In this document: positions 1-5,729 of the stretch, one piece after another | Layout: the number at the start of each line of letters is the position of its first letter | Position numbering within the stretch: the first letter of the stretch is position 1 | NCBI GenBank assembly: GCA_002428935.1 | Contig: DIYG01000072.1 | Coordinates: 1 to 5,729 of the forward strand | DNA length: 5,729 nt | Direction of reading: 5' to 3' | Source of the DNA: Halieaceae bacterium UBA6060 | GTDB taxonomy: Bacteria; Pseudomonadota; Gammaproteobacteria; Pseudomonadales; Halieaceae | Translations under genes and position numbers: made by a program | Notes under the pieces: generated by a model | The model's database searches: none | The model's input: the letters and a program-made list of their open reading frames with translations, nothing else | What the model was told of the DNA's origin: nothing

Positions 1-370
1 GTTGCCCGGCGGGCAGGTCTTCATAGCCGTAGAGGCCCACCGCCTGGAGCGCACTATCTATCGCCGCGGTGTCTCCATAGCTCTCTCCCGCCGGGTGCCA
101 GCACAGATTTTCGCGGGGGGTGAGCAGCGGCTTTACGGCGCTTTGATGAGCGAGGAAAAGCGCCGCCTCTAAACGCTGTACGGATCCTTCGAAACCATGG
201 CGAGAGAGCCCCGCGAGAATTCGTAGCAAACTGGTTTTCCCAGCGCCATTGGCGCCACGGAGGTGGACAATCTCACCGCGATGCACCGCGAGATCGAAAT
301 CCCGGAACAGCTCACGACCGCTGCGCTCCAAAGCCAGCTCCCGCGCTTCGAGAAGCGGTGCATCAGCCAT
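1..370 (-). CDS. ccmA: CcmA, haem exporter ATP-binding subunit (3' part missing)
   Basis: This is the ATPase of the CcmAB(CD) ABC complex, which in system I cytochrome c maturation releases haem-loaded CcmE at the inner membrane. The reverse strand from the ATG at 370-368 reads MADAPLLEARELALERSGRELF and stays open to the left edge, giving 123 residues of a family that is usually about 200-210 aa. The Walker A motif GANGAGKT is at residues 39-46, followed by SLLRILAGLS, and the Q-loop is HQ at 75-76. The segment LTPRENLCW and the last visible residues, GLYGYEDLPAGQ, match the CcmA pattern (GFEDIPVNQ in E. coli as I recall it) just before the LSAGQQRR signature, so the signature, Walker B and H-loop lie outside the window. 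The start is 3 nt after the ttcA stop (TGAGCGATG) with no clear Shine-Dalgarno, which suggests translational coupling. The expected next gene, ccmB, is not visible. Another small ABC ATPase is possible but less likely. Confidence 0.88.
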   Translation of the reverse strand, partial: MADAPLLEARELALERSGRELFRDFDLAVHRGEIVHLRGANGAGKTSLLRILAGLSRHGFEGSVQRLEAALFLAHQSAVKPLLTPRENLCWHPAGESYGDTAAIDSALQAVGLYGYEDLPAGQ

Positions 371-373
371 CGC

Positions 374-1219
374 TCAGAGATTCATCACCCGGATATCGCC
401 GCCGTCTGGTGCCGTATCCAAGCCGAGACGCTCCAGCGCCGCAAAGTCAAACAGATCCCGATCGGCGAGCTGGGAAGGCGCGACATTGGTGATGGCCCGG
501 AATATGGTCTCCGTGCGACCGGGATACTCGCGCTCCCAATCCCTGAGCATGGTCTTGATCGCTTGCCGCTGAAGGTTCTCCTGAGAACCACAGAGATTGC
601 AGGGAATGATGGGGAAGGCCTTTTCCTGAGCGTAGCGCTCAAGATCTCGTTCTTTGCAATAGGCCAGCGGTCGGATCACAACGTTTTGCCCATCATCGGA
701 GCGCAGCTTCGGCGGCATCGCCTTCAAACTGCCGCCAAAAAACATGTTTAGAAAAAGTGTCTCTACGATGTCGTCACGATGGTGACCCAGAGCTATGCGC
801 GTCGCGCCAATGTTCTGGGCGAAGCCGTACAAGGTTCCTCGACGGAGGCGTGAACACAGGCCACAGGTGGTTTTCCCATCGGGTATTACCGAGCGAACCA
901 CACTGTAGGTGTCTTTCTCCAGGATGTGATACTCCATGTCCAACGTGTCGAGATAGGCCGGAAGTACGTCGGCGGGGTAGCCCGGTTGCTTTTGATCGAG
1001 ATGCACGGCGACCAACTCAAAGGATACCGGTGCGCTGCGCTGCAAGGAGCGCAAGACATCAAGCATGGCGTAGGAGTCTTTACCACCGGACAGGCATACC
1101 ATGATGCGGTCGCCATCGCCGATCATCTGGTAATCCACTATGGCCTGCCCCACCTGGCGGCGCAGACGTTTCTGGAGCTTGTTGAATTCTAGCTTTGAGC
1201 GGCGTGAGTCGGCGGTCAT
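374..1219 (-). CDS. ttcA: TtcA, tRNA 2-thiocytidine(32) synthetase
   Basis: This cytoplasmic enzyme uses ATP and an Fe-S cluster to thiolate cytidine 32 in the anticodon loop of certain tRNAs. The 281-aa protein carries the PP-loop ATP-binding motif SGGKDS at residues 44-49, within RIMVCLSGGKDSYAML. It has a CxxC pair (C119, C122) in KTTCGLCSRLRRGTLY, the GHHRDD motif at 145-150, and a second CxxC pair (C207, C210) in FPIIPCNLCGSQENLQRQ. The family ligates its cluster with three cysteines, two from the first pair and one from the later region. The N-terminal NKLQKRLRRQVGQAI block fits the family start, so the ATG at 1219-1217 is kept although no good Shine-Dalgarno precedes it. The protein is about 30 residues shorter than E. 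coli TtcA, all at the poorly conserved C-terminus. It is divergent from mdh and directly upstream of ccmA. The conserved blocks make a TtsA/TilS-type or other PP-loop enzyme unlikely. Confidence 0.96.
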   Translation of the reverse strand: MTADSRRSKLEFNKLQKRLRRQVGQAIVDYQMIGDGDRIMVCLSGGKDSYAMLDVLRSLQRSAPVSFELVAVHLDQKQPGYPADVLPAYLDTLDMEYHILEKDTYSVVRSVIPDGKTTCGLCSRLRRGTLYGFAQNIGATRIALGHHRDDIVETLFLNMFFGGSLKAMPPKLRSDDGQNVVIRPLAYCKERDLERYAQEKAFPIIPCNLCGSQENLQRQAIKTMLRDWEREYPGRTETIFRAITNVAPSQLADRDLFDFAALERLGLDTAPDGGDIRVMNL

Positions 1220-1251
1220 GGACAGGCCGGAAGGTGAAGAGGACGGCGCGA

Positions 1252-1281
1252 ATGGTACTCGGCGGTGGGGTGAGGGGTCCA
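1252..1281 (-). promoter_or_regulatory. Candidate sigma-70 promoter for ttcA-ccmA
   Basis: Reading the reverse strand, a TGGACC (-35-like, 1281-1276, 4 of 6 matches to TTGACA) is followed by an 18-nt spacer and TACCAT (-10-like, 1257-1252, 4 of 6 matches to TATAAT). This would give a leader of roughly 25-30 nt before the ttcA ATG. It is the best pair I could find upstream of ttcA, but both boxes are weak and a G+C-rich spacer makes chance matches easy. Confidence 0.28.
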
Positions 1282-1288
1282 GTAAGGA

Positions 1289-1324
1289 AAGGCTGGCAAG
1301 GCCCCTACGACCTTGGCCTGGCTT
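1289..1324. repeat. Imperfect inverted repeat upstream of mdh
   Basis: The left arm AAGGCTGGCAAGG (1289-1301) and right arm CCTTGGCCTGGCTT (1311-1324) are complementary apart from two mismatches and one unpaired base, separated by a 9-nt loop. The right arm covers the -35-like box of the candidate mdh promoter. It could be a protein-binding site or a hairpin in a longer transcript. There is no T-run after it on either strand, so it is not an obvious terminator. It may be chance in G+C-rich DNA. Confidence 0.3.
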
Positions 1325-1342
1325 GTGTTTTCAAGGTGTAAT
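1313..1342 (+). promoter_or_regulatory. Candidate sigma-70 promoter for mdh
   Basis: TTGGCC at 1313-1318 (4 of 6 to TTGACA) is followed by an 18-nt spacer and TGTAAT at 1337-1342 (5 of 6 to TATAAT). Transcription would start near 1349-1350, giving a leader of about 47 nt before the mdh ATG. The -10 box is good; the -35 box and spacer are less so. The position in the 177-bp divergent intergenic region is right for a promoter. Confidence 0.45.
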
Positions 1343-1386
1343 GCCGACAATGCGCGCCCGGTATTTTTCCACTTCAAACAACTCTT

Positions 1387-1390
1387 GAGG
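1387..1390 (+). promoter_or_regulatory. Ribosome binding site of mdh
   Basis: GAGG lies 6 nt before the ATG at 1397, inside CTTGAGGTTCCCCATG. It supports this start over an in-frame upstream TTG at 1313, which lacks such a site and would add 28 residues with no family counterpart. Confidence 0.75.
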
Positions 1391-1396
1391 TTCCCC

Positions 1397-2377
1397 ATGA
1401 ATGCACCTGTACGCGTGACTGTTACCGGCGCCGCCGGCCAGATCGGCTATGCCCTCCTGTTTCGGATAGCTTCCGGCGCCATGCTTGGCGATGATCAACC
1501 TGTGATCCTGCAACTGCTGGACATCACGCCAGCCATGGACGCTCTGGAAGGCGTACGCATGGAACTGGATGACTGTGCCTTCCCGCTCCTGGCTGGCATC
1601 GTTTGCACGGACGACCCCGCCGTCGCCTTCAAAGACGCCGATTACGCCCTGTTGGTTGGTGCGCGTCCCCGGGGACCGGGCATGGAGCGAAAAGATCTGC
1701 TGGAAGCAAACGCCGCGATCTTCTCCGTCCAGGGCAAGGCCATCAACGACAACGCCAGTAAAGACATCAAGGTGTTGGTGGTGGGTAATCCCGCGAATAC
1801 CAATGCTCTGATTACCCAGCGCAATGCACCGGACATCGATCCCCGCAATTTCACTGCCATGATGCGTTTGGATCACAATCGCGCGAAAACCCAAATCGCT
1901 CAGAAGCTAGAAAGCCCCGTCACCGCCGTCTCGAACATGACCGTGTGGGGCAACCACTCATCTACCCAATATCCCGATCTGCATCACACGCAGGTTAACG
2001 GCTCCGTAGCCAGCAAGCAGGTTGCCCAGGACTGGTACGAGAACGAGTTTATCCCCACGGTTCAACAGCGAGGCGCGGCCATCATCAAGGCTCGCGGAGC
2101 GTCGTCTGCAGCGTCCGCCGCTAACGCGGCCATTGATCACATGCGTGACTGGGCCCTCGGTACCAACGGCGATGACTGGGTATCCATGGGTGTTTACAGC
2201 GATGGTTCCTACGGCATTGCGGAAGGCTTGATTTACTCCTTCCCCTGCCGCTGCAGCGGTGGCGACTGGCAGATTGTCCAGGGTCTAGACGTCAACGACT
2301 TCAGCCGCGGTCGCATGGCGGCCACGGAACAGGAGTTGACGGAAGAGCGAGACGCCGTCGCGCACCTCCTGCCCTGA
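1397..2377 (+). CDS. mdh: Malate dehydrogenase (NAD-dependent, cytosolic-like type)
   Basis: It interconverts malate and oxaloacetate with NAD in the citric acid cycle, in the cytoplasm. The 326-aa product opens with the Rossmann motif VTGAAGQIGY (residues 9-18), and D42 at the end of the second strand (LQLLDI) favours NAD over NADP. The mobile loop GARPRGPGMERKDLLEAN supplies substrate-binding arginines R92 and R98. VVGNPANTNA is at 128-137. MMRLDHNRAKTQIA gives the catalytic aspartate D159 and substrate arginine R162, and VWGNHSSTQYPD gives the catalytic histidine H187. The VGxxPRxxGMERKDLL and LDHNRA blocks mark the dimeric, cytosolic-like branch rather than the roughly 312-aa E. coli-like branch; in both loop and length it is unlike typical lactate dehydrogenases. 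The ATG at 1397 is chosen because it follows a good GAGG site and places the glycine-rich motif at the usual distance from the N-terminus. The gene ends in tandem stops, TGA then TAA. The tetR-type gene begins 19 nt later with no terminator between, so the two may share a transcript. Confidence 0.97.
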   Translation: MNAPVRVTVTGAAGQIGYALLFRIASGAMLGDDQPVILQLLDITPAMDALEGVRMELDDCAFPLLAGIVCTDDPAVAFKDADYALLVGARPRGPGMERKDLLEANAAIFSVQGKAINDNASKDIKVLVVGNPANTNALITQRNAPDIDPRNFTAMMRLDHNRAKTQIAQKLESPVTAVSNMTVWGNHSSTQYPDLHHTQVNGSVASKQVAQDWYENEFIPTVQQRGAAIIKARGASSAASAANAAIDHMRDWALGTNGDDWVSMGVYSDGSYGIAEGLIYSFPCRCSGGDWQIVQGLDVNDFSRGRMAATEQELTEERDAVAHLLP

Positions 2378-2396
2378 TAACACCTCGCGCTCGTCG

Positions 2397-3014
2397 ATGA
2401 CTGACGCCGCTAATCCCCGGGCCTACCACCACGGCAATCTTCGCGCTGAGTTGCTCGAACAGGCTGTCGAGCAATTGCGCGACACACCGCCAGAGCAACT
2501 CAGCTTGCGTGCTGTGGCGCGGGCCCTTGGGGTTTCTCAAACCGCCCCCTACCGCCATTTCAGCGACAAGGAAGCGCTCCTTGCGGCGATCGCAACGCGG
2601 GGCTACCACCAATTGCTGAGTCAATTGCGAGAAGCGCGACGCTCCGCGAGCAACAGCGCCGCTGATCAATTGCGTCACGTGGCCAGGGCCTACGTGGATT
2701 TCGCAGAGCACCAGGAACAGCTGTTCAAGCTTATGTTTGGACCTCTTGTGCAGCCCAGCGCTCATCACCCGGAATTGCGTGAGGTGAGCCGCGCAACGCT
2801 CCTGTTGGTGCAGTCGATTCTCGAGCACGGCAAGGAACAGGGCGAGTTTGAGGAGCAGGACACTATCTACCTCGCCAACGCCGCCTGGGCGGGCATCCAC
2901 GGCGTCGCTACCCTGCGCATCGACGCGCCGAGCCTGTTTAGAAAACACATCGATTTGCTTAGACAAATCGATGTGGCCGTTGACACCTTTATTCGCGGCA
3001 TCACCCGCGCCTGA
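2397..3014 (+). CDS. TetR-family transcriptional regulator, WHG-type C-terminal domain
   Basis: This is a predicted dimeric DNA-binding regulator. The 205-aa protein has the N-terminal YHHGNLRAELLEQA stretch typical of one TetR subgroup, then a helix-turn-helix at about residues 36-62 (LSLRAVARALGVSQTAPYRHF, then SDKEALL). The C-terminal ligand/dimer half contains AAWAGIHGVATL, with W164, H168 and G169 forming the W-x3-HG motif of the WHG-type TetR C-terminal domain. The ligand and target genes cannot be read from the sequence. The ATG at 2397 lacks an evident Shine-Dalgarno, but the conserved YHHGN block at residues 10-14 argues for this start. It lies 19 nt after mdh on the same strand, so co-transcription is plausible, and converges on the ABC permease gene with 5 nt between stops. 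Codons 184-193 consist entirely of a perfect inverted repeat; this A+T-rich patch holds the only two AGA arginine codons of the gene. Confidence 0.93.
   Translation: MTDAANPRAYHHGNLRAELLEQAVEQLRDTPPEQLSLRAVARALGVSQTAPYRHFSDKEALLAAIATRGYHQLLSQLREARRSASNSAADQLRHVARAYVDFAEHQEQLFKLMFGPLVQPSAHHPELREVSRATLLLVQSILEHGKEQGEFEEQDTIYLANAAWAGIHGVATLRIDAPSLFRKHIDLLRQIDVAVDTFIRGITRA
2946..2975 (-). terminator. Probable intrinsic terminator of the ybbA-ybbP operon, inside the TetR gene
   Basis: CACATCGATTTG (2946-2957) and CAAATCGATGTG (2964-2975) form a perfect 12-bp inverted repeat with a 6-nt loop. On the minus strand the hairpin is followed at once by TTTTCT (2945-2940), and it starts 44 nt after the permease stop codon, as expected of a rho-independent terminator. 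On the plus strand it is followed by GCCGTTGACACC, with no T-run, so it should act in one direction only. The stem has only 5 G-C pairs of 12 and the T-run is short, so efficiency may be moderate. It sits wholly within codons 184-193 of the regulator. Confidence 0.6.
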
Positions 3015-3023
3015 GTCCCTCAG
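3011..3023. repeat. Short palindrome spanning the two convergent stop codons
   Basis: CTGAG-TCC-CTCAG is a perfect 5-bp inverted repeat with a 3-nt centre. It contains the TGA of the regulator gene (3012-3014) and the complementary TCA of the permease gene (3020-3022), because both genes end in the same C-TGA-G context. It is too short, and lacks a following T-run, to be called a terminator. Confidence 0.3.
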
Positions 3024-5491
3024 CTCACCTCTCGCAATACCCGGGCGGGAGCAACGGCCACAACTCGTCGGCAATTCCAAAGTCCGAGGGCACCGATAAG
3101 CGCTGCGGCACCGAGCACCGTCGGCAACCAGAGTATCGGTGTCGGCATATAGGCCAGCTCCAGTACGAAGCGCTGTAATCCCCAAAACGCCAGCTCCGCC
3201 GCTAGCACCGCCAGCAGACCCGCCATAACGCCCAGGGTTAGAAACTCGATGGCGACGGCCCCCAGGATATGTCCTCGCCCTGCCCCCAGGGCCCTCAACA
3301 ATGCGCTTTCACGGAGCCGGAGATCCGTGGTGGCCTGAACACCGGCAATCAACACCAACAGACCAGCGACCAGGACCAAAGCGAGGACCAGCTCAATGGC
3401 TTTGGAGACCTGACCAAGGGTAGTCCGAAGCTGGGCCATGACCGCGTCGATCTCAATCACCGTGGCGGTGGGATGGCGTCGAAGGAGAGTGTTCAAAAAG
3501 CCTTTTTGCTCCGGTGGGAGGTGGAAGCTGGTCATATAGGTGACGGGGTAACGCTCCAGCAAACCCGGCGGGAAGACCATGAAGAAGTTGGGCTTGAAGG
3601 ACTCCCACTCCAGACTGCGGAAGCTCGTCACCCTAACCTCCAGGGCGGCGGCACCGATACGCAGGTCAAGGCGATCACCGAGCTGCATTCCAAGGCGTTC
3701 GGCAAATTCCGCTTCCACGGAAACCACGTGCACATCACCGGGCTGCCACCAACTTCCTTCCGTAAGTTCATTGCCATCGGGGATAGCCGCGGACCAAGTG
3801 AAGTTTGTTTCGCGCTGTTCGCGACCATCTTCCGTCTCCGCTTCGATGGGCAGCGCTTCCCCGCCCACCCCAATGATGCGGCCCCGGAGCATGGGGTAGA
3901 GTTTCTCGCTCTGCACCTGCTCATCATCCAGGAGCGTCGTTACCGCACCGACCTCGTCGGGCGCTAAATTAAGAACGAAGTGATTTGGCGCACCCTCAGG
4001 AAGCTGTCGCTGCCATCCGTCCAGGAGCGAGGTGCGCAGGAGCGCCAGCAACAGGAGCAGCATGATGGCGACCGCGAAAACCACGAGTTGCAAGGTGTTA
4101 CCCAAACCGTGACGCTGAAGACTTGCCAGGGCAAGACGCCAAACGCTGCCCGCCTGCATTCCCAGGGCACGGCCCCCGCGAAGGAGCAGGAATGCGAATC
4201 CTCCTCCGACCCCCACAACCGCCATAAGACCACCGAGAACGATTAGGGTTAACGGCAGGTCCATGCTGTAGAACAGCATAAGCGCAACCATAGCCCCGAG
4301 ACCGATCCCGTAGTCCAAGGGCTCACGAGCACTGTGTAGGGGAACATCACTGCGCAACACCCGCAATGGCCCTATGGAAGTCAGGCGACTGAGAGCGGGC
4401 CAGGCATACACCGCAACGCAAACCAGTGCCGTGACCGCACCAATGGCATACGGTCGCGGGTTAAGTAAGGATGGCGCCACGGTGAGTTGTTCGCTGAACG
4501 CCTGAAGCGCCAGGGCCTGCAGCCCCCAGGCCAGGACCCACCCCACGAGCAGGGCGATAAACCAGGTGACAGCCAAGCTGCTGCCGTATAAGAGCCGCAC
4601 ACGCGCTGATGACGCCCCAAGACTCTTTAGAAGCGCCACGTAGTTCTGGTGCCGCTCCGCATAGCGTCGCGCCGCGAGAGCGACGGCCACGCTCGCCAGA
4701 ATGACCGCCAAACTGCCCGCCAGAAGAAGAAAGCGCTCGGCCCGGGACAGGGCCTGCCCTACGGAAGGTTGGGAGGTCTCGACACTCTGTAAACGTTGGC
4801 CTGGCTCGAGGCTTTCCTCCAGGATCTGTCGATAGGCCTCCACGGAACCTTGATCACCGGCATAAAGCTGACGATAACTAACCCGACTGCCCGGTTGAAC
4901 GACAGCCGTCGCTGCCAGATCCCGGGCATTAAGCATTACCCGGGGACCCACCCCGAGAAACCCGCCGGCACGATCCGGCTCTCCGCGCAGGGCGCCGGCG
5001 ATGCGCAGCTCCGCCTCACCAACACCAACGGTATCTCCTACCTGCACATCAAGAAGAGCGAAGAGCCGCGGCTCCAACCACACGGTGCCCGGTTCTGGAG
5101 CACCGCGATGCTCCCGTAACTCCCCGTAAGCCGTATCGCTAAGACGTAAAACTCCGCGCAGGGGGTAGTCACGACTCACGGCTTTCACGGATGCGAGGAC
5201 CATATCTTCGTTGCCGTTGAAGACCATGGAGTTAAAGATCATGGTCTGCGCCGTCGCCAGGCCCCGCCCTTTCGCCTCCTCAAGCCAGGCCTCGGGCATG
5301 GGTCGAGCGTCTCGTACCGCCATGTCGGCGGCCAGGAAACTGTGGCTTTCCTGGCGCAAAGCACCCTTCAGAGCCGTGGCAAAACCGCTGATCCCGGAAA
5401 TCATGGTTACCGCAAGGATCAGCGCCGCCAGGAGGACCCCCAGTTCGCCACCGCGCCAGTCTCGAACCAGCATGCGCAACATCAGGGTCAT
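3020..5491 (-). CDS. ybbP: YbbP-like ABC transporter permease (FtsX/MacB fold, duplicated)
   Basis: This is the predicted inner-membrane subunit of an ABC complex, paired with the ATPase that overlaps its start. The 823 aa (E. coli YbbP is about 800) begin MTLMLRMLVRDWRGGELGVLLAALILAV. I count about ten hydrophobic segments: near 17-38, 254-275, 304-326, 347-366, 393-411, 413-437, 464-486, 698-720, 741-771 and 786-806. Two large hydrophilic regions (about 39-253 and 487-697) would be periplasmic. Two FtsX-type units are recognisable by ALLKSLGASSARVRLLY (286-302) and ALLRALGAGRGHILGAVAIEF (730-750), the matching cytoplasmic stretches that contact the ATPase in this family. The ATG at 5491-5489 forms TGATG with the ATPase stop, a one-base overlap indicating translational coupling. 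The family is annotated as involved in lysophospholipase L1 biosynthesis/export, but the substrate is not established; mechanotransmission, as in MacB relatives, is an inference. No truncation or frameshift is seen. Confidence 0.93.
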   Translation of the reverse strand: MTLMLRMLVRDWRGGELGVLLAALILAVTMISGISGFATALKGALRQESHSFLAADMAVRDARPMPEAWLEEAKGRGLATAQTMIFNSMVFNGNEDMVLASVKAVSRDYPLRGVLRLSDTAYGELREHRGAPEPGTVWLEPRLFALLDVQVGDTVGVGEAELRIAGALRGEPDRAGGFLGVGPRVMLNARDLAATAVVQPGSRVSYRQLYAGDQGSVEAYRQILEESLEPGQRLQSVETSQPSVGQALSRAERFLLLAGSLAVILASVAVALAARRYAERHQNYVALLKSLGASSARVRLLYGSSLAVTWFIALLVGWVLAWGLQALALQAFSEQLTVAPSLLNPRPYAIGAVTALVCVAVYAWPALSRLTSIGPLRVLRSDVPLHSAREPLDYGIGLGAMVALMLFYSMDLPLTLIVLGGLMAVVGVGGGFAFLLLRGGRALGMQAGSVWRLALASLQRHGLGNTLQLVVFAVAIMLLLLLALLRTSLLDGWQRQLPEGAPNHFVLNLAPDEVGAVTTLLDDEQVQSEKLYPMLRGRIIGVGGEALPIEAETEDGREQRETNFTWSAAIPDGNELTEGSWWQPGDVHVVSVEAEFAERLGMQLGDRLDLRIGAAALEVRVTSFRSLEWESFKPNFFMVFPPGLLERYPVTYMTSFHLPPEQKGFLNTLLRRHPTATVIEIDAVMAQLRTTLGQVSKAIELVLALVLVAGLLVLIAGVQATTDLRLRESALLRALGAGRGHILGAVAIEFLTLGVMAGLLAVLAAELAFWGLQRFVLELAYMPTPILWLPTVLGAAALIGALGLWNCRRVVAVAPARVLREVS

Positions 5492-5729
5492 CAGATGGCT
5501 ACCGCCTCTTGGAGCTCTCCGCTGTCCATCTGGAGCTGCCTGGCGCAGCGTTGTGCCAATTGAATATCGTGAGTGACCAATACCAGGGTGGTCCCCTCCT
5601 CACGATTTAAGGCAAAGAGCAGATCGGCAATACGCTCGCCCGTGGCTCGATCAAGATTCCCCGTAGGCTCATCGGCAAAGAGAATTCTCGGTGAACCGGC
5701 GAAGGCCCGGGCAATGGCCACGCGCTGCT
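5491..5729 (-). CDS. ybbA: YbbA-like ABC transporter ATP-binding protein (5' part missing)
   Basis: This is the C-terminal third of the ATPase that should power the adjacent permease at the cytoplasmic face of the inner membrane. About 79 residues are visible, entering at QRVAIARAF directly after the ABC signature, so Walker A, Q-loop and LSGGE lie beyond the right edge. Walker B with the catalytic glutamate is RILFADEPTGNLD, which also carries the D-loop, and the H-loop is LVLVTHD. The stretch IADLLFALNREEGTTLVLVTHDIQLAQRCAR and the ending SGELQEA resemble E. coli YbbA closely, more so than LolD or MacB. The reading frame is open to the window end; an internal GTG at 5721-5719 lies inside the conserved motif and is not a real start. 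The stop overlaps the permease ATG by one base. Confidence 0.9.
   Translation of the reverse strand, partial: QRVAIARAFAGSPRILFADEPTGNLDRATGERIADLLFALNREEGTTLVLVTHDIQLAQRCARQLQMDSGELQEAVAI

Noticed and set aside
112..123. LPAGQ at the edge of CcmA, considered as the ABC signature motif
   Set aside because: It aligns with the GFEDIPVNQ segment that precedes LSAGQQRR in CcmA, so the true signature lies outside the window. The coordinates given here are residue numbers of CcmA; the DNA is at positions 2-16.
263..751. 162-codon open frame on the plus strand opposite ttcA and ccmA
   Set aside because: Both minus-strand genes here carry diagnostic motifs (GANGAGKT, CNLCGSQ), and the antisense product resembles nothing.
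1313..1396. Possible 28-residue N-terminal extension of malate dehydrogenase from a TTG codon
   Set aside because: It has no ribosome binding site, overlaps the candidate promoter and would displace the Rossmann motif from its usual N-terminal place; the ATG at 1397 has a good GAGG.
1331..1894. 187-codon open frame on the minus strand opposite mdh
   Set aside because: It lies fully opposite conserved mdh codons and its translation shows no family motif.
2472..2674. CAATTGCG occurring three times (2472, 2622, 2667), plus CAATTGCT at 2610, in the TetR gene
   Set aside because: All are in the same reading frame. The exact copies encode repeated Gln-Leu-Arg in helices and the fourth encodes Gln-Leu-Leu, so codon repetition explains them; the spacing is irregular.
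2301..3185. 294-codon open frame on the minus strand, antisense to the TetR gene and the end of mdh
   Set aside because: The translation is rich in Arg, Gly and Cys and has no recognisable domain. The plus strand here encodes a clear TetR protein and the end of a clear Mdh, so this is a frame shadow in G+C-rich DNA.
3494..3508. CAAAAAG-C-CTTTTTG palindrome inside the permease gene, considered as a terminator or slippage site
   Set aside because: Seven almost wholly A-T pairs with a one-base centre cannot form a stable hairpin. The codons (Q K G F L) are normal and the frame continues intact.
3269..3967. 232-codon open frame on the plus strand opposite the permease
   Set aside because: It is antisense to conserved permease sequence, is Gln/His/Arg-rich and has no domain or ribosome binding site.

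Overview
This is an ordinary, gene-dense chromosomal stretch with about 60% G+C by eye. It most likely comes from a gammaproteobacterium. TtcA, a CcmA-type haem-exporter ATPase and a YbbA/YbbP ABC pair all resemble their Escherichia coli counterparts over long stretches, while the malate dehydrogenase is the cytosolic-like dimeric type that E. coli lacks. I cannot name a genus. No mobile element, tRNA, rRNA, CRISPR array or phage gene is visible, and none of the complete genes shows a frameshift.

Layout from left to right. A minus-strand pair occupies 1-1219: ttcA (tRNA C32 thiolation) is followed after 3 nt by the first 123 codons of ccmA, which runs off the left edge. A 177-bp divergent intergenic region (1220-1396) separates it from a plus-strand pair: mdh (malate dehydrogenase, 326 aa) and, 19 nt downstream, a TetR-family regulator with a WHG-type C-terminal domain. 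From the right edge a minus-strand ABC-transporter pair runs towards them: the end of a ybbA-like ATPase overlaps by one base the start of an 823-aa ybbP-like permease. The permease stop lies only 5 nt from the regulator stop.

How the genes work together. The two ABC proteins on the right form one transporter. Mdh acts in central carbon metabolism; the regulator may be co-transcribed with it, but its target is unknown. TtcA and CcmA share an orientation and are probably translationally coupled, though they act in different pathways (tRNA modification and cytochrome c maturation).

The most noteworthy signal is a perfect 12-bp inverted repeat inside the last part of the regulator gene. Read on the opposite strand it is followed by a T-rich run, so it looks like the intrinsic terminator of the convergent ABC operon, embedded in its neighbour's coding sequence. 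I see no evidence of a previously undescribed multi-gene system here.
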